From: Tautonia rosea
Lineage (GTDB): Bacteria > Planctomycetota > Planctomycetia > Isosphaerales > Isosphaeraceae
Length of the DNA: 64,000 bases
Direction: 5' to 3'
NCBI RefSeq assembly: GCF_012958305.1
Contig: NZ_JABBYO010000015.1
Location: 1-64,000, forward strand
Shown here: positions 39,063 through 45,765 of the stretch, piece after piece
Position numbering within the stretch: position 1 is the stretch's first letter
How the letters are laid out: each line of letters begins with the position of its first letter
The notes under the pieces: model-generated
The model's database searches: none
What the model was told of the DNA's origin: nothing
The model's input: only the letters and a program-made list of their open reading frames with translations
Made by a program: the position numbers and the translations under genes

Positions 39063-41300
39063 TCAGGGGTTGATCGCGTCGGCGTTGCCATCCGAACGTG
39101 GAGGAGGCTCATCGTCGCCGAGGGCCTGAAGCTTTTCCCGGATCGATTCCAGAGTGGGGTCGGGAGGGTCGGCATCTTCTGCCAGTGTCTCGGCTCGTTT
39201 CCAGGCATCTCGGGCATCGTTGCGACGATCAAGCACAAAATACACATCGCCTAGGTGGTCGAGATTCACGGCCGAAGGTCTCAGGCGAACTGCCTCTTCG
39301 AGGTGAGTGATCGCGTCTTCGGGACGACCCTGTTTGTAGAGAACCCACCCGAGGCTATCGAGATAAGCGCTGTTTGACGGGTCGGCATCAACCGCCTTGC
39401 GAATCAACTCCTCGGCGCGGTCCAGGTTGATGCCGCGTTCCGCCCAGAGATAGCCCAGATCGTTATTCAACCAGGGATCATCCGGCTGTTCCTCAAGTAA
39501 TTCCAGGAGAATCTGCTCACCCTCCTCGAATCGATCAGCGGAGGCGAGAGCGTTGGCCGTCCAGATTTTGGAGAGGCGAATCGCCTCAGGATTGCCGGCG
39601 AAGCGATCAGGGATGTCCTTGTACAGAGCCAGGGCTTCCTCGAACCGTTTCAGCCGTTGCAAGGCATATCCCACAAGCTGGATCATCGGCAGGTCGTTCG
39701 GCTGGCGTTCCAGGATCTTCCGGCCGCTTTCCAGCGCCTGCTCAATCCGACCCGCGTCGAATTGCAATTCCGCCATCCGGGCGAGGAGCTGGGGCTCGTT
39801 CTGCAGTTCGGGGTAGCGCTGGAGAAGTTGCTGGAAGGTATCGACGGCTTCGCCAGGTTCTCCAGCGGCCACCAGCGAATCCGCGAGTTCGAGATGATTT
39901 TGGGGAGACGGATCCTGGTCAAGACTCAACCGGTCCAGTACGACGCGCTCCTCAAGACGGTCGGATCGGGAAGCGATTTCCGAAAGGATCTCGATGCTTT
40001 CTGGACCGAGCCTGGGGGGATTTTCTTGTAACAGCGCAATTCCGGCTTCGAGAATTTCACCAGCCAGTTCCGGATCGGTCCCGATGAACCGAAGTTGAGT
40101 TTCGATCGCCATTCGGCCACCTCGCTGGTTTCGGGCGGTTTCGAAAAGGCGAATCAACTCCTCGAGCTTTCCTTGTTCTCGAAGCGTCTGCGCAAGGGTG
40201 GCCAGACCCTGTGGGTCGGGCTGATCGCTGATCAAGGTTCGGTAGAGGCGCCGAGCATCGTCGCGGCGGCCTTCGGCCTCGTAGCGTTCGGCCAAAGCAT
40301 AGCGAAGGAGAAAATTCGAGGGATCGCCCTCGGATGCCTGCTCAAGCCTCGGGATAATTTCGTCGGTACGATTCAGAACAGTGAGCACCTGAACAAGTAC
40401 ATCGAACGTGACTCGACCTGGAGGACGATCCTTGACAATCGGTTCGAGCAGCTTGAGTGCTTCCTCGGGCCGATTGTCGCGAAGCAATGCTTGAGCCAGG
40501 TACAAAGGGGTTTGTTGACTGTCGGGATCGTACACGAGACTGCGACGGAGCGCCACAATGGCCAGGTCGAAGCGGCCGGCGTTGAAGAAGCTTTCTCCGA
40601 ATCGGCGATAAGCATCGGCCTCGACCTCGCCAAAGACGTCCTGAACCTGGGCGGGGGTCAATCGGGTGGCGTCTCGGGTGTCGAGCAACTGGACGAGCTC
40701 GGCGAAAGGCTCGACGGCCTGATCGAATCGCTGGGCATCGGCATAGAGACGCCCGAGCTCGTGCAAGACGACGAGGCGAGCCTGGGAAAAGTCCGAAAGC
40801 TCAGGGTTATCGAGCACCGATCGGAGGAGCTGCTCGGCCGCTTCGTCATTGTTCGAGGTCCGGTAATGGCGAACGAGCCGACGAATGGTTTCGGGATCTT
40901 CCGGCTCGGCTTCAATTGCGGCGAGCCCGGTCTCCAACCCTTTTTGAATGCGATCTTCGCCACCGAGTCCAAAGTAGAGACGGCTCAGGCGCCTGAGAAT
41001 CGCGACGGATTCGGGTTCCAGTTCCCTGGCCCGCTCTAACAGCTCGACCGCAGCCGTCCACTCGCGACGAGCTTCCATCGCTCGGCCGGCAGCGTAGAGC
41101 CGCAGGGTGTCGAACTGTTCGATATCTTCGGAAGTCCGAGGGGTTTTCGGAATAAAGAGCTCTGGTTGATCAATCAGTGGATGCGATTGCCCGCCACCTT
41201 GAACCACACCAGACGACTCTTCACCCGCCTGGATTGCAGGAGGCAAAGAGTAACCCATCAGAAGAAGTACCAGCGCATGGACGCAGTGGAAACCGATCAT
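39063..41300 (-). CDS. Secreted tetratricopeptide-repeat protein
   Basis: 745 residues. Signal peptide (IGFHCVHALVLLLMGYSLPP), a short linker and then TPR units through almost the whole length, for example AMEARREWTAAVELLERARE near residue 75, ESFFNAGRFDLAIVALRRSL near 220, LLRYALAERYEAEGRRDDAR near 330, and SAYLDSLGWVLYKQGRPEDA then IDHLEEAVRLRPSAVNLDHL-like repeats near 680. The tail is acidic and Pro-rich. Such proteins act as extracytoplasmic scaffolds for assembly or export; no catalytic domain. Neighbours do not indicate a specific partner. Confidence 0.88.
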   Translation of the reverse strand: MIGFHCVHALVLLLMGYSLPPAIQAGEESSGVVQGGGQSHPLIDQPELFIPKTPRTSEDIEQFDTLRLYAAGRAMEARREWTAAVELLERARELEPESVAILRRLSRLYFGLGGEDRIQKGLETGLAAIEAEPEDPETIRRLVRHYRTSNNDEAAEQLLRSVLDNPELSDFSQARLVVLHELGRLYADAQRFDQAVEPFAELVQLLDTRDATRLTPAQVQDVFGEVEADAYRRFGESFFNAGRFDLAIVALRRSLVYDPDSQQTPLYLAQALLRDNRPEEALKLLEPIVKDRPPGRVTFDVLVQVLTVLNRTDEIIPRLEQASEGDPSNFLLRYALAERYEAEGRRDDARRLYRTLISDQPDPQGLATLAQTLREQGKLEELIRLFETARNQRGGRMAIETQLRFIGTDPELAGEILEAGIALLQENPPRLGPESIEILSEIASRSDRLEERVVLDRLSLDQDPSPQNHLELADSLVAAGEPGEAVDTFQQLLQRYPELQNEPQLLARMAELQFDAGRIEQALESGRKILERQPNDLPMIQLVGYALQRLKRFEEALALYKDIPDRFAGNPEAIRLSKIWTANALASADRFEEGEQILLELLEEQPDDPWLNNDLGYLWAERGINLDRAEELIRKAVDADPSNSAYLDSLGWVLYKQGRPEDAITHLEEAVRLRPSAVNLDHLGDVYFVLDRRNDARDAWKRAETLAEDADPPDPTLESIREKLQALGDDEPPPRSDGNADAINP

Positions 41301-41840
41301 GATCCTTGGTGATCCTCCACTGATCCCGGTCCCTTGAAGCCACCAACCTCGGAGACCATTGAACCTGGGTCGGATACTGCATCTGGGAGTTCATCACTTC
41401 CGAACTCAGACCCTACGGTCTGATTGCCAGATCGAGGTACTTTATCGTAGCACGACCACTCCTGCCCTGCCAAGTCCGCACGCGGCTCTCGACGCACGAG
41501 TCACCTCTTTGGAGGGGGCAACGCATGGGTTCATCACGTCCTGTCATCATCGAAAGGCTGGCAATCGGGGAACCTCGAGCTGCGTTTCTTGACGCAAGCT
41601 CTCTTTTGGATTGAACATACGTCTTCAAATCTTCGATTGCTCTCCAGGATCACCCGGAATCGCTGTATCGCGGATGGAAGTGAGGCTTCTTCCCCTCAGT
41701 TGGCGACTCACTCCGGGATTGATTCGAGAGCCCTTGGCGCACGACGAAACCTAATCGTTCCTTGAGAGGATCTTCCAGCTGAAGATTCTCAGGAACGCAA
41801 ACTCGCTGGTATGCGGGATAATTTACGCAAGAATCGGGGA
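41301..41840. other. Long intergenic region between the TPR gene and tyrA
   Basis: About 540 bases with both flanking genes on the minus strand. A perfect 7-bp hairpin with a 4-base loop (TCAGACC-CTAC-GGTCTGA) lies at 41406-41423, about 110 bases upstream of the TPR start; it has no T-run and could be a leader structure. Several short open frames exist on both strands, but none has a convincing ribosome-binding site or recognisable protein. A small RNA cannot be excluded. Confidence 0.35.
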
Positions 41841-42740
41841 TTATTTTGGGAGCGGAGAAGGATCGAATTGGCTTCGAAGTGTCTTGGCTTCCATCCAAAG
41901 GGATCGGAGTTGTTCTCGGTCTCCTTGTCGAAGGGCGAGTCGAAAGCGGTCGAGCGATCCCTGGAAGTCTTCAAGGGCCGACTGAAGATGTTCGGGGTTC
42001 TCAAGAAAGATGGCAACCCAAAGATCGGCATCGGATGCGGCCACCCTGGTCCCGTCTCGGTAAGCTCCTGCCGCCAGCGATAACTGCTCGGCCGGGACGC
42101 TCAAAGCGAGCGCTGCGGCAACGATGTGAGGAAGATGACTCGTCCGCGCCAGGGCCTGGTCATGGAGATCAGGGTCGAGCTTGACTGTTCTGCAACCGAT
42201 CGACGACCAGAATGACTCGGCAAGGCGAAGGAGGTCCGGAGGAGTCCGATTCGTCGGCGTCAAGGCACAGACTCGTCCCTCAAACAAGTCTGCTCGCGAC
42301 GCGATGGCCCCCCGACGTTCGGATCCTGCAAGAGGATGAGCTCCTACGAACAGGCTGCGTGCCCGATCGTCTCGCTCAACGGCCTCGACGATCCTGCGCT
42401 TGGTGCTGCCGGCGTCCGTGATCAAGACCTGTGAACGACTTGCGGTCGCAATGGTTCGAACATCCTCCGCGATCCGGTCGGTTGGGGTGCAGACGACGAC
42501 AATGTCGGCTTGATCAACGGCTCGTTGAAGCTCGGTTGTTCCCTCGTCGATTGTTCCAAGCCGTTCCGCTTCGTCGAGTCGTTCCCGGTCACGGCCCAGA
42601 CCGATCACCCGAGTCGCCAGTCCCCGACTTCGCAAGGCGAGCCCGATTGATCCGCCAATCAGGCCAACGCCAACAATCGTCACCGACCCGAACTGTCGCA
42701 ATCCAACCTCCTCGAACTCAATAACTGACCTGACGTTCAC
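41841..42740 (-). CDS. tyrA: Prephenate/arogenate dehydrogenase
   Basis: 299 residues. NAD(P)-binding motif VTIVGVGLIGGSIGLALRSR near residue 19, then LITDAGSTKRRIVEAVERDD, the substrate-site motif VGAHPLAGSERRGAIASRAD near 132, and RTSHLPHIVAAALALSVPAE near 208, which holds the catalytic-type His. It makes 4-hydroxyphenylpyruvate or tyrosine in aromatic amino-acid synthesis; the sequence alone does not settle which substrate. No ACT or chorismate-mutase domain, so it is the short form. First gene of the long minus-strand run that ends at 34050. Confidence 0.93.
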   Translation of the reverse strand: MNVRSVIEFEEVGLRQFGSVTIVGVGLIGGSIGLALRSRGLATRVIGLGRDRERLDEAERLGTIDEGTTELQRAVDQADIVVVCTPTDRIAEDVRTIATASRSQVLITDAGSTKRRIVEAVERDDRARSLFVGAHPLAGSERRGAIASRADLFEGRVCALTPTNRTPPDLLRLAESFWSSIGCRTVKLDPDLHDQALARTSHLPHIVAAALALSVPAEQLSLAAGAYRDGTRVAASDADLWVAIFLENPEHLQSALEDFQGSLDRFRLALRQGDREQLRSLWMEAKTLRSQFDPSPLPK

Positions 42741-42918
42741 CGAATTCGGGACGATGTGTATTCTGTGGGCAGTCGCTTCATCAACGTTCTACCCTTCGTC
42801 CTCAATCCACGCTCATACTAACTGATTGGTTCCCACCGTGAAGCAACTGATCGGGAACGACAAGCCTTCTCAATTTCCGCGAACCGTCCGAACCATTTGA
42901 CTTGATCGTACCAGGGTC

Positions 42919-42947
42919 TTGCTGCCGAGCCGATCATTCTCTAGAAT
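42919..42947 (+). promoter_or_regulatory. Promoter of tRNA-Cys
   Basis: TTGCTG (42919-42924), a 17-base spacer and TAGAAT (42942-42947) place the expected transcription start near 42954, seven bases before the mature tRNA. Spacing and position are ideal; the -35 box is imperfect. Confidence 0.55.
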
Positions 42948-42960
42948 TCTGATCCTCGAT

Positions 42961-43032
42961 GGCGCCGTAGCCAAGTGGTAAGGCAGCGGATTGCAAATCC
43001 GTTATTCCCCGGTTCGAATCCGGGCGGCGCCT
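42961..43032 (+). tRNA. tRNA-Cys (anticodon GCA)
   Basis: The full cloverleaf can be drawn: acceptor stem GGCGCCG (42961-42967) with CGGCGCC (43025-43031), anticodon arm CGGAT-TGCAAAT-CCG with GCA at the anticodon, and T arm with GGTTCGAATCC. CCA is not encoded. The 3' half from 42987 is duplicated exactly at 50412, because a mobile element has integrated here and its left core restores the tRNA. Confidence 0.96.
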
Positions 43033-43034
43033 CT
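42987..43034 (+). repeat. attL core (48-bp direct repeat, copy 1)
   Basis: Begins CGGATTGCAAATCCG and ends GGCGGCGCCTCT; identical over 48 bases to 50412-50459. Bases just outside differ (G/A on the left, C/T on the right). It contains the anticodon stem-loop and T arm of tRNA-Cys, a normal crossover site for tyrosine integrases. Confidence 0.95.
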
Positions 43035-43047
43035 CCGACTCAGACCG

Positions 43048-43083
43048 ACCCGAGACGAATAAACCCGTCTCGGGTTTCCTTTT
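43048..43083 (+). terminator. Intrinsic terminator of tRNA-Cys carried by the element
   Basis: A perfect 10-bp stem, ACCCGAGACG (43048-43057) and CGTCTCGGGT (43066-43075), with an 8-base AATAAACC loop, followed by TTCCTTTT. It lies 16 bases after the tRNA 3' end, inside the element. Confidence 0.8.
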
Positions 43084-43163
43084 GCGCCGACACCTCCGAC
43101 GATCCTGGGAAGCAAGCAACGCGACGGGGAACGACCCGAAACGACTCGAAACGTCCCCTGAGT

Positions 43164-43205
43164 GCTACCCAAAATGCTACCCATTCTGCTACCCACTCTG
43201 CTACC
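43164..43205 (+). repeat. Four GCTACCC direct repeats, 12-bp period (possible integrase arm sites, left)
   Basis: GCTACCC at 43164, 43176 and 43188, and GCTACC at 43200, each followed by A and separated by exactly 12 bases. Two further copies with the same period and orientation occur at 50334 and 50346 near the right end. They start 129 bases from the left core. Direct repeats on both sides of an attachment core are typical of arm-type integrase sites. The period also matches a coding repeat (ATQ/ATH/ATH), so coding origin is possible. Confidence 0.5.
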
Positions 43206-43480
43206 AGTCCGGCCCCTGACCTGGCCGAAGTGATCGCCTCGTGGGAGTCGCTGCCCGAGGCCGTGAAGGCTGGCATCCTGGCAATGGTGCGAGCGTCAAA
43301 GTGACGAGCCCGAGGGGAGGGGGTGGGTCGAGATTTTGGGGGACCAAAGAATCCAGCACGTCCCCATCGGCACGCGGACAAATCCATCCGATTTTTGGCC
43401 CCTTGGCCGATGGATGGGTTCCTGACTGCACACCCAAAAAATGGAATCGAGCGGACACCCAAAAAGGGGACGCGAGTGTC

Positions 43481-43740
43481 CGGTGCAAGCACCGAACGCG
43501 GCCCCCTGGAATCACGCGAAACCGTTCTGGAATCACGCAAAATCGGACGCCGATGTCCGAGAACGACACACAACTTCCGGGGAATCGGTCCCGTGTGATC
43601 CCTGAGTGAGCCCAGAAACGGGCCGACGCCTTTCACTGTTTATCAGTGAAAGAACAGTGAAAGCAAGGCCCGCCGTTGCTCTGCAAGCAGTGGGGGGAGC
43701 AGTGGACATCGCCCCTGCAAGCAGTAGATCGAGCAGTAGA
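43481..43740. repeat. TGCAAGCA-centred palindromes and paired GCAG repeats
   Basis: The 8-base word TGCAAGCA occurs at 43484, 43682 and 43716, each time inside a perfect short inverted repeat (CGGTGC-AA-GCACCG once, CTGC-AA-GCAG twice), and again at 44673 inside the next gene. At 43686/43698 (AGCAGTGG twice) and 43720/43732 (AGCAGTAGA twice) the right arm is repeated directly 12 bases on. This regularity suggests a protein-binding site family. Confidence 0.5.
43631..43662 (+). repeat. Inverted-direct-direct triad repeat, copy A
   Basis: TTTCACTG (43631-43638), then CAGTGAAA at 43644-43651 and again at 43655-43662. The first word is the reverse complement of the other two, and the two direct copies are 11 bases apart. 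Located in noncoding DNA. Confidence 0.7.
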
Positions 43741-43833
43741 ATCCGGCCTGACCTGACCGCCCGTTCCGTGGTATGCTCTTGAACACGGGTAGGCCCGCCG
43801 ACTTGCAAGCGGACGGGCCGAACGCCTCGGGGT

Positions 43834-43862
43834 GACGGACGGATTCCCCTACGCCGTCCGTC
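43834..43862 (+). promoter_or_regulatory. Leader hairpin before the first element gene
   Basis: GACGGACGG (43834-43842) pairs perfectly with CCGTCCGTC (43854-43862), loop 11 bases, flanked on both sides by the direct repeat GCCTCGGGGTG (43824 and 43863). No T-run, so a binding site or leader structure is more likely than a terminator. The gene begins at 43899. Confidence 0.5.
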
Positions 43863-43898
43863 GCCTCGGGGTGGCCCGGTTCAACGTAGGGGGACAGG

Positions 43899-44966
43899 AT
43901 GACCGGACGTGAAGAACTGCGGGCCTTGTCCGATGCGGCCCTGGGTTTCTGTCATCAGTGGAATCGAGTTTATGACTCGTTCGATCGGGACGGTGTTTCG
44001 GGGGCCGTGCTCGCCTGGGAGTATGAGGAACCCCTGGCCGAAACCCTCGGGGCCTTGGTTGACGCCCTGGATGGCCTGCAAGGGATCGACCCGGCCGTCT
44101 GGCCCCGCCGGGTTCGCCTGGCCGTTGCCAACATCCGAGACGAGGCCCACGCCGTCGCCGATCGGTGGGGGTGGGGGCCGATCCTGGAAGGCCCCGAGGC
44201 CCGCGATGCCTGGATGAAGGCCGGGAAGGCCGCCTGGCATCAGCAAGCCGAGCGGCCCATGCTGGAAGTGGCGATCGCCAGGCAAGAGGCCGCAACGGAC
44301 ATCAGGGAGCTACCCGAATGGATTGACGACCTGGCCGAAACCGGCCGCCGTCTCGGGTGCGAAGCCGCAACGGCCGAAGTGATCGCCGAGCTTGCCGAAA
44401 CCGGCCGCCGCCTTGGCCATCCCGACGCCCCGGATCTGGTGATCGCCTGGAAGGAAAGCCGTCGCGTATGGGCCAGCACGCCCTACTTCGGTTCCAAGGC
44501 CCCTTGGCGCGATGAACCGCAAGACGACCGGGTGGAGCGACAAGTCCGAATCCATCGGGCCGCCGAAGTCATCCAGGCCGCCGTGAAGCCCGAGGCCTCG
44601 GAACCTGATTCCCACCTGGGAGCAGGTGATAGAGCAGGTGACGAACCCGCCCGCCTCGGGCCGCCGGTTCCCTGCAAGCAGGCTGGAAGCCCCGCCCTGG
44701 CCGTCGCTGCTCCGCCCGACGAGGATGATCTGGAGAACGACCTTCGACGGGATGGGAAGCCTACCCAAGCGGCCCTCGTGGCGTTCATGCGAGGAAGGGA
44801 CACCGCCGATCTTTCGGACGTTGGCCACGCGGTTCATGGGGACAGTGAAGCGACCGACAAGTGCATCTCTGTGAACATCGGTAGAGTCAATCGCGCTTCG
44901 GAAGCGCTTGGCTGCTCTGTGCGATACCGCCTATCGGGTGGTCGGATCTGGAAGGAAACCTGGTAA
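43899..44966 (+). CDS. Unknown protein, first gene of the element
   Basis: 355 residues; GTAGGGGGA a few bases upstream supports the ATG. Three parts can be seen: a helical N-terminal half (EELRALSDAALGFCHQWNRV; EYEEPLAETLGALVDALDGL), a short internal repeat around residues 145-170 (DLAETGRRLGCE then ELAETGRRLGHP), and after a Pro/Ala-rich linker a C-terminal ~75 residues (DLENDLRRDGKPTQAALVAF to SVRYRLSGGRIWKETW) that looks like a small winged-helix-type DNA-binding domain. The linker contains one of the triad repeats (44613-44641). No family recognised. Position at the head of the replication module suggests a regulator or initiator, which is inference. Confidence 0.75.
   Translation: MTGREELRALSDAALGFCHQWNRVYDSFDRDGVSGAVLAWEYEEPLAETLGALVDALDGLQGIDPAVWPRRVRLAVANIRDEAHAVADRWGWGPILEGPEARDAWMKAGKAAWHQQAERPMLEVAIARQEAATDIRELPEWIDDLAETGRRLGCEAATAEVIAELAETGRRLGHPDAPDLVIAWKESRRVWASTPYFGSKAPWRDEPQDDRVERQVRIHRAAEVIQAAVKPEASEPDSHLGAGDRAGDEPARLGPPVPCKQAGSPALAVAAPPDEDDLENDLRRDGKPTQAALVAFMRGRDTADLSDVGHAVHGDSEATDKCISVNIGRVNRASEALGCSVRYRLSGGRIWKETW
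44613..44641 (+). repeat. Inverted-direct-direct triad repeat, copy D, inside a gene
   Basis: CACCTG (44613-44618), then CAGGTGA at 44623 and 44635 (12-bp period). Apart from one-base changes it matches the copy at 47911-47940, including ATAGAGCAG between the direct copies and ACGAA after them. In frame it encodes HLGAGDRAGDE. Confidence 0.7.
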
Positions 44967-45080
44967 CTGGCCCGCGTTTCCAATAAGTAGACGAGAAGTT
45001 TCCCAGACGTTTCCGGGAAGTTTCCACGCTCGCCCATGATTGCCCCCAGACGGAAAACGAACCGTCTGGAGGCCAAACAT

Positions 45081-45275
45081 ATGAGCGACACTGAACGCGA
45101 ATTGATCCCACCGCCCCCGGTGATCCGTGCGAAGTTGGCGCGGAACGTCCGGGAAGCCCGCCGCCTTCGGGCCTTGCTTCGCCTGGCAGAGAAGGCGGAG
45201 CAGGATCGTCAATTCTGCGAACGTCTGAATGAGCAAACCGCCCCCCACAAGGCCAACGGCCGGGGGGTGCGATGA
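45081..45275 (+). CDS. Small charged protein of the element
   Basis: 64 residues from the ATG at 45081, which has GGAGG eight bases upstream (45068-45072). The middle is strongly basic and helical (RAKLARNVREARRLRALLRL AEKAEQD in two parts), without a signal peptide or known motif. Its stop overlaps the start of the excisionase-like gene by four bases, so the two are translationally coupled. Function unknown. Confidence 0.65.
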   Translation: MSDTERELIPPPPVIRAKLARNVREARRLRALLRLAEKAEQDRQFCERLNEQTAPHKANGRGVR

Positions 45276-45529
45276 TGAAACGCCCCGAACTGCCCGAAGC
45301 CCTCACGATGCCCGAGGCCGACACGAGGTTCGAGGCCCCCACGAGGCCTCCCGTCGATCGCCTGGCCCTGCGATTGGATGAAGTCGCCGAAGCGATCGGC
45401 GTTTCTCGTCGCACGATCGAACGCGAGCGATCGGCCGGACGATTCCCGAAGCCCGATCGGAAGATCGGCAAGGTATCGCTCTGGTCTGTCGAGACGATTC
45501 GTGCCTGGATCGAAGGGGGTGGAGCATGA
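45272..45529 (+). CDS. AlpA/excisionase-like helix-turn-helix protein
   Basis: 85 residues. LALRLDEVAEAIGVSRRTIE RERSAGRFP in two parts followed by RKIGKVSLWSVETIRAWIEG is the helix-turn-helix plus wing of the AlpA/MerR-like (HTH_17) family, which includes excisionases and recombination directionality factors. It begins inside the stop of the preceding gene and ends overlapping the next start. The expected role is to bend attachment-site DNA and favour excision by the integrase at 49083, or to regulate the operon. ATG at 45272 or 45275 could be used. Confidence 0.82.
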   Translation: MMKRPELPEALTMPEADTRFEAPTRPPVDRLALRLDEVAEAIGVSRRTIERERSAGRFPKPDRKIGKVSLWSVETIRAWIEGGGA

Positions 45530-45765
45530 GCAGCCCCCGCGATGGATCGGGGATCGACGGGTTCCGGCCCGTCCCCCTGCCCGAGGCCGCCCGCCTGGCC
45601 GGAATCGCCCCGGCGGAGCTGGCATTCCTGGCCGTGAACCTGGAAGGCCTCGGGGATTACTCCCTGACCGTCTTCCTCGGGGCCGATGGCCCGTTGTTCG
45701 ACCCCTCCGAATGCAAAGGCCTCGGGGTGATCCTGGCCGAAGTCTTGAAGGGGGGTGGAGCATGA
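45526..45765 (+). CDS. Small unknown protein of the element
   Basis: 79 residues, starting in a 4-base ATGA overlap with the excisionase gene and ending in another with the DUF3987 gene. PVPLPEAARLAGIAPAELAF could form a helix-turn-helix-like segment, followed by DYSLTVFLGADGPLFDPSEC. It and the excisionase both end in GGGA, because the same 16-bp end/ribosome-site/start sequence (GGGGGTGGAGCATGAG) occurs at 45515 and 45751. Function unknown. Confidence 0.7.
   Translation: MSSPRDGSGIDGFRPVPLPEAARLAGIAPAELAFLAVNLEGLGDYSLTVFLGADGPLFDPSECKGLGVILAEVLKGGGA

Larger units (their letters stand above)
43035..43304 (+). other. Open frame continuing from attL: alternative integrase C-terminal tail or integrase remnant
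   Basis: The frame used by the integrase through the right core (RIANPLFPGSNPGGAS) stays open through the left core and for 89 codons beyond it, to the stop at 43302-43304. The end reads SPAPDLAEVIASWESLPEAV, then KAGILAMVRASK, resembling tails I recall from other planctomycete integrases. SATQNATHSATH in this segment echoes TATQNATH near the end of the integrase. In the integrated state it has no start codon of its own beyond a GTG inside the tRNA, so it is probably silent. In an excised circle it would be fused to the integrase (about 548 residues in total). A relic of an older integrase is the alternative. Confidence 0.6.
43305..43898. other. Noncoding left end of the element, dense in short repeats and hairpins
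   Basis: Nearly 600 bases with no credible gene. Contents: CTGGAATCACGC twice at 43506 and 43527 (21-bp period); ACACCCAAAAA twice at 43430 and 43455; the palindrome CGGTGC-AA-GCACCG at 43481-43494; CTGC-AA-GCAG at 43681 and 43715; an inverted-then-direct repeat at 43631-43662; and a strong hairpin at 43834-43862 just before the first gene. Possible roles are a replication origin, operator region or packaging signal; the sequence alone does not decide. Confidence 0.5.

Noticed and set aside
37872-39254. Plus-strand open frame of 460 codons across yebC and the aminotransferase
   Set aside because: It spans the ends of two well-identified minus-strand genes and has no recognisable domain or ribosome site.
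41359-41592. Small plus-strand open frame (77 codons) in the TPR-tyrA gap
   Set aside because: No ribosome-binding site, no recognisable motif and composition typical of noncoding DNA.
43040-43636. Minus-strand open frame of 198 codons at the left end of the element
   Set aside because: No ribosome-binding site; low-complexity Arg/Ser/Pro composition; it crosses the terminator hairpin and the repeat-rich region and reads opposite to all element genes.
43305-43898. CRISPR array in the repeat-rich left end of the element
   Set aside because: Repeats are 8-12 bases long, differ from each other and have no uniform spacers; no cas genes are in the window.
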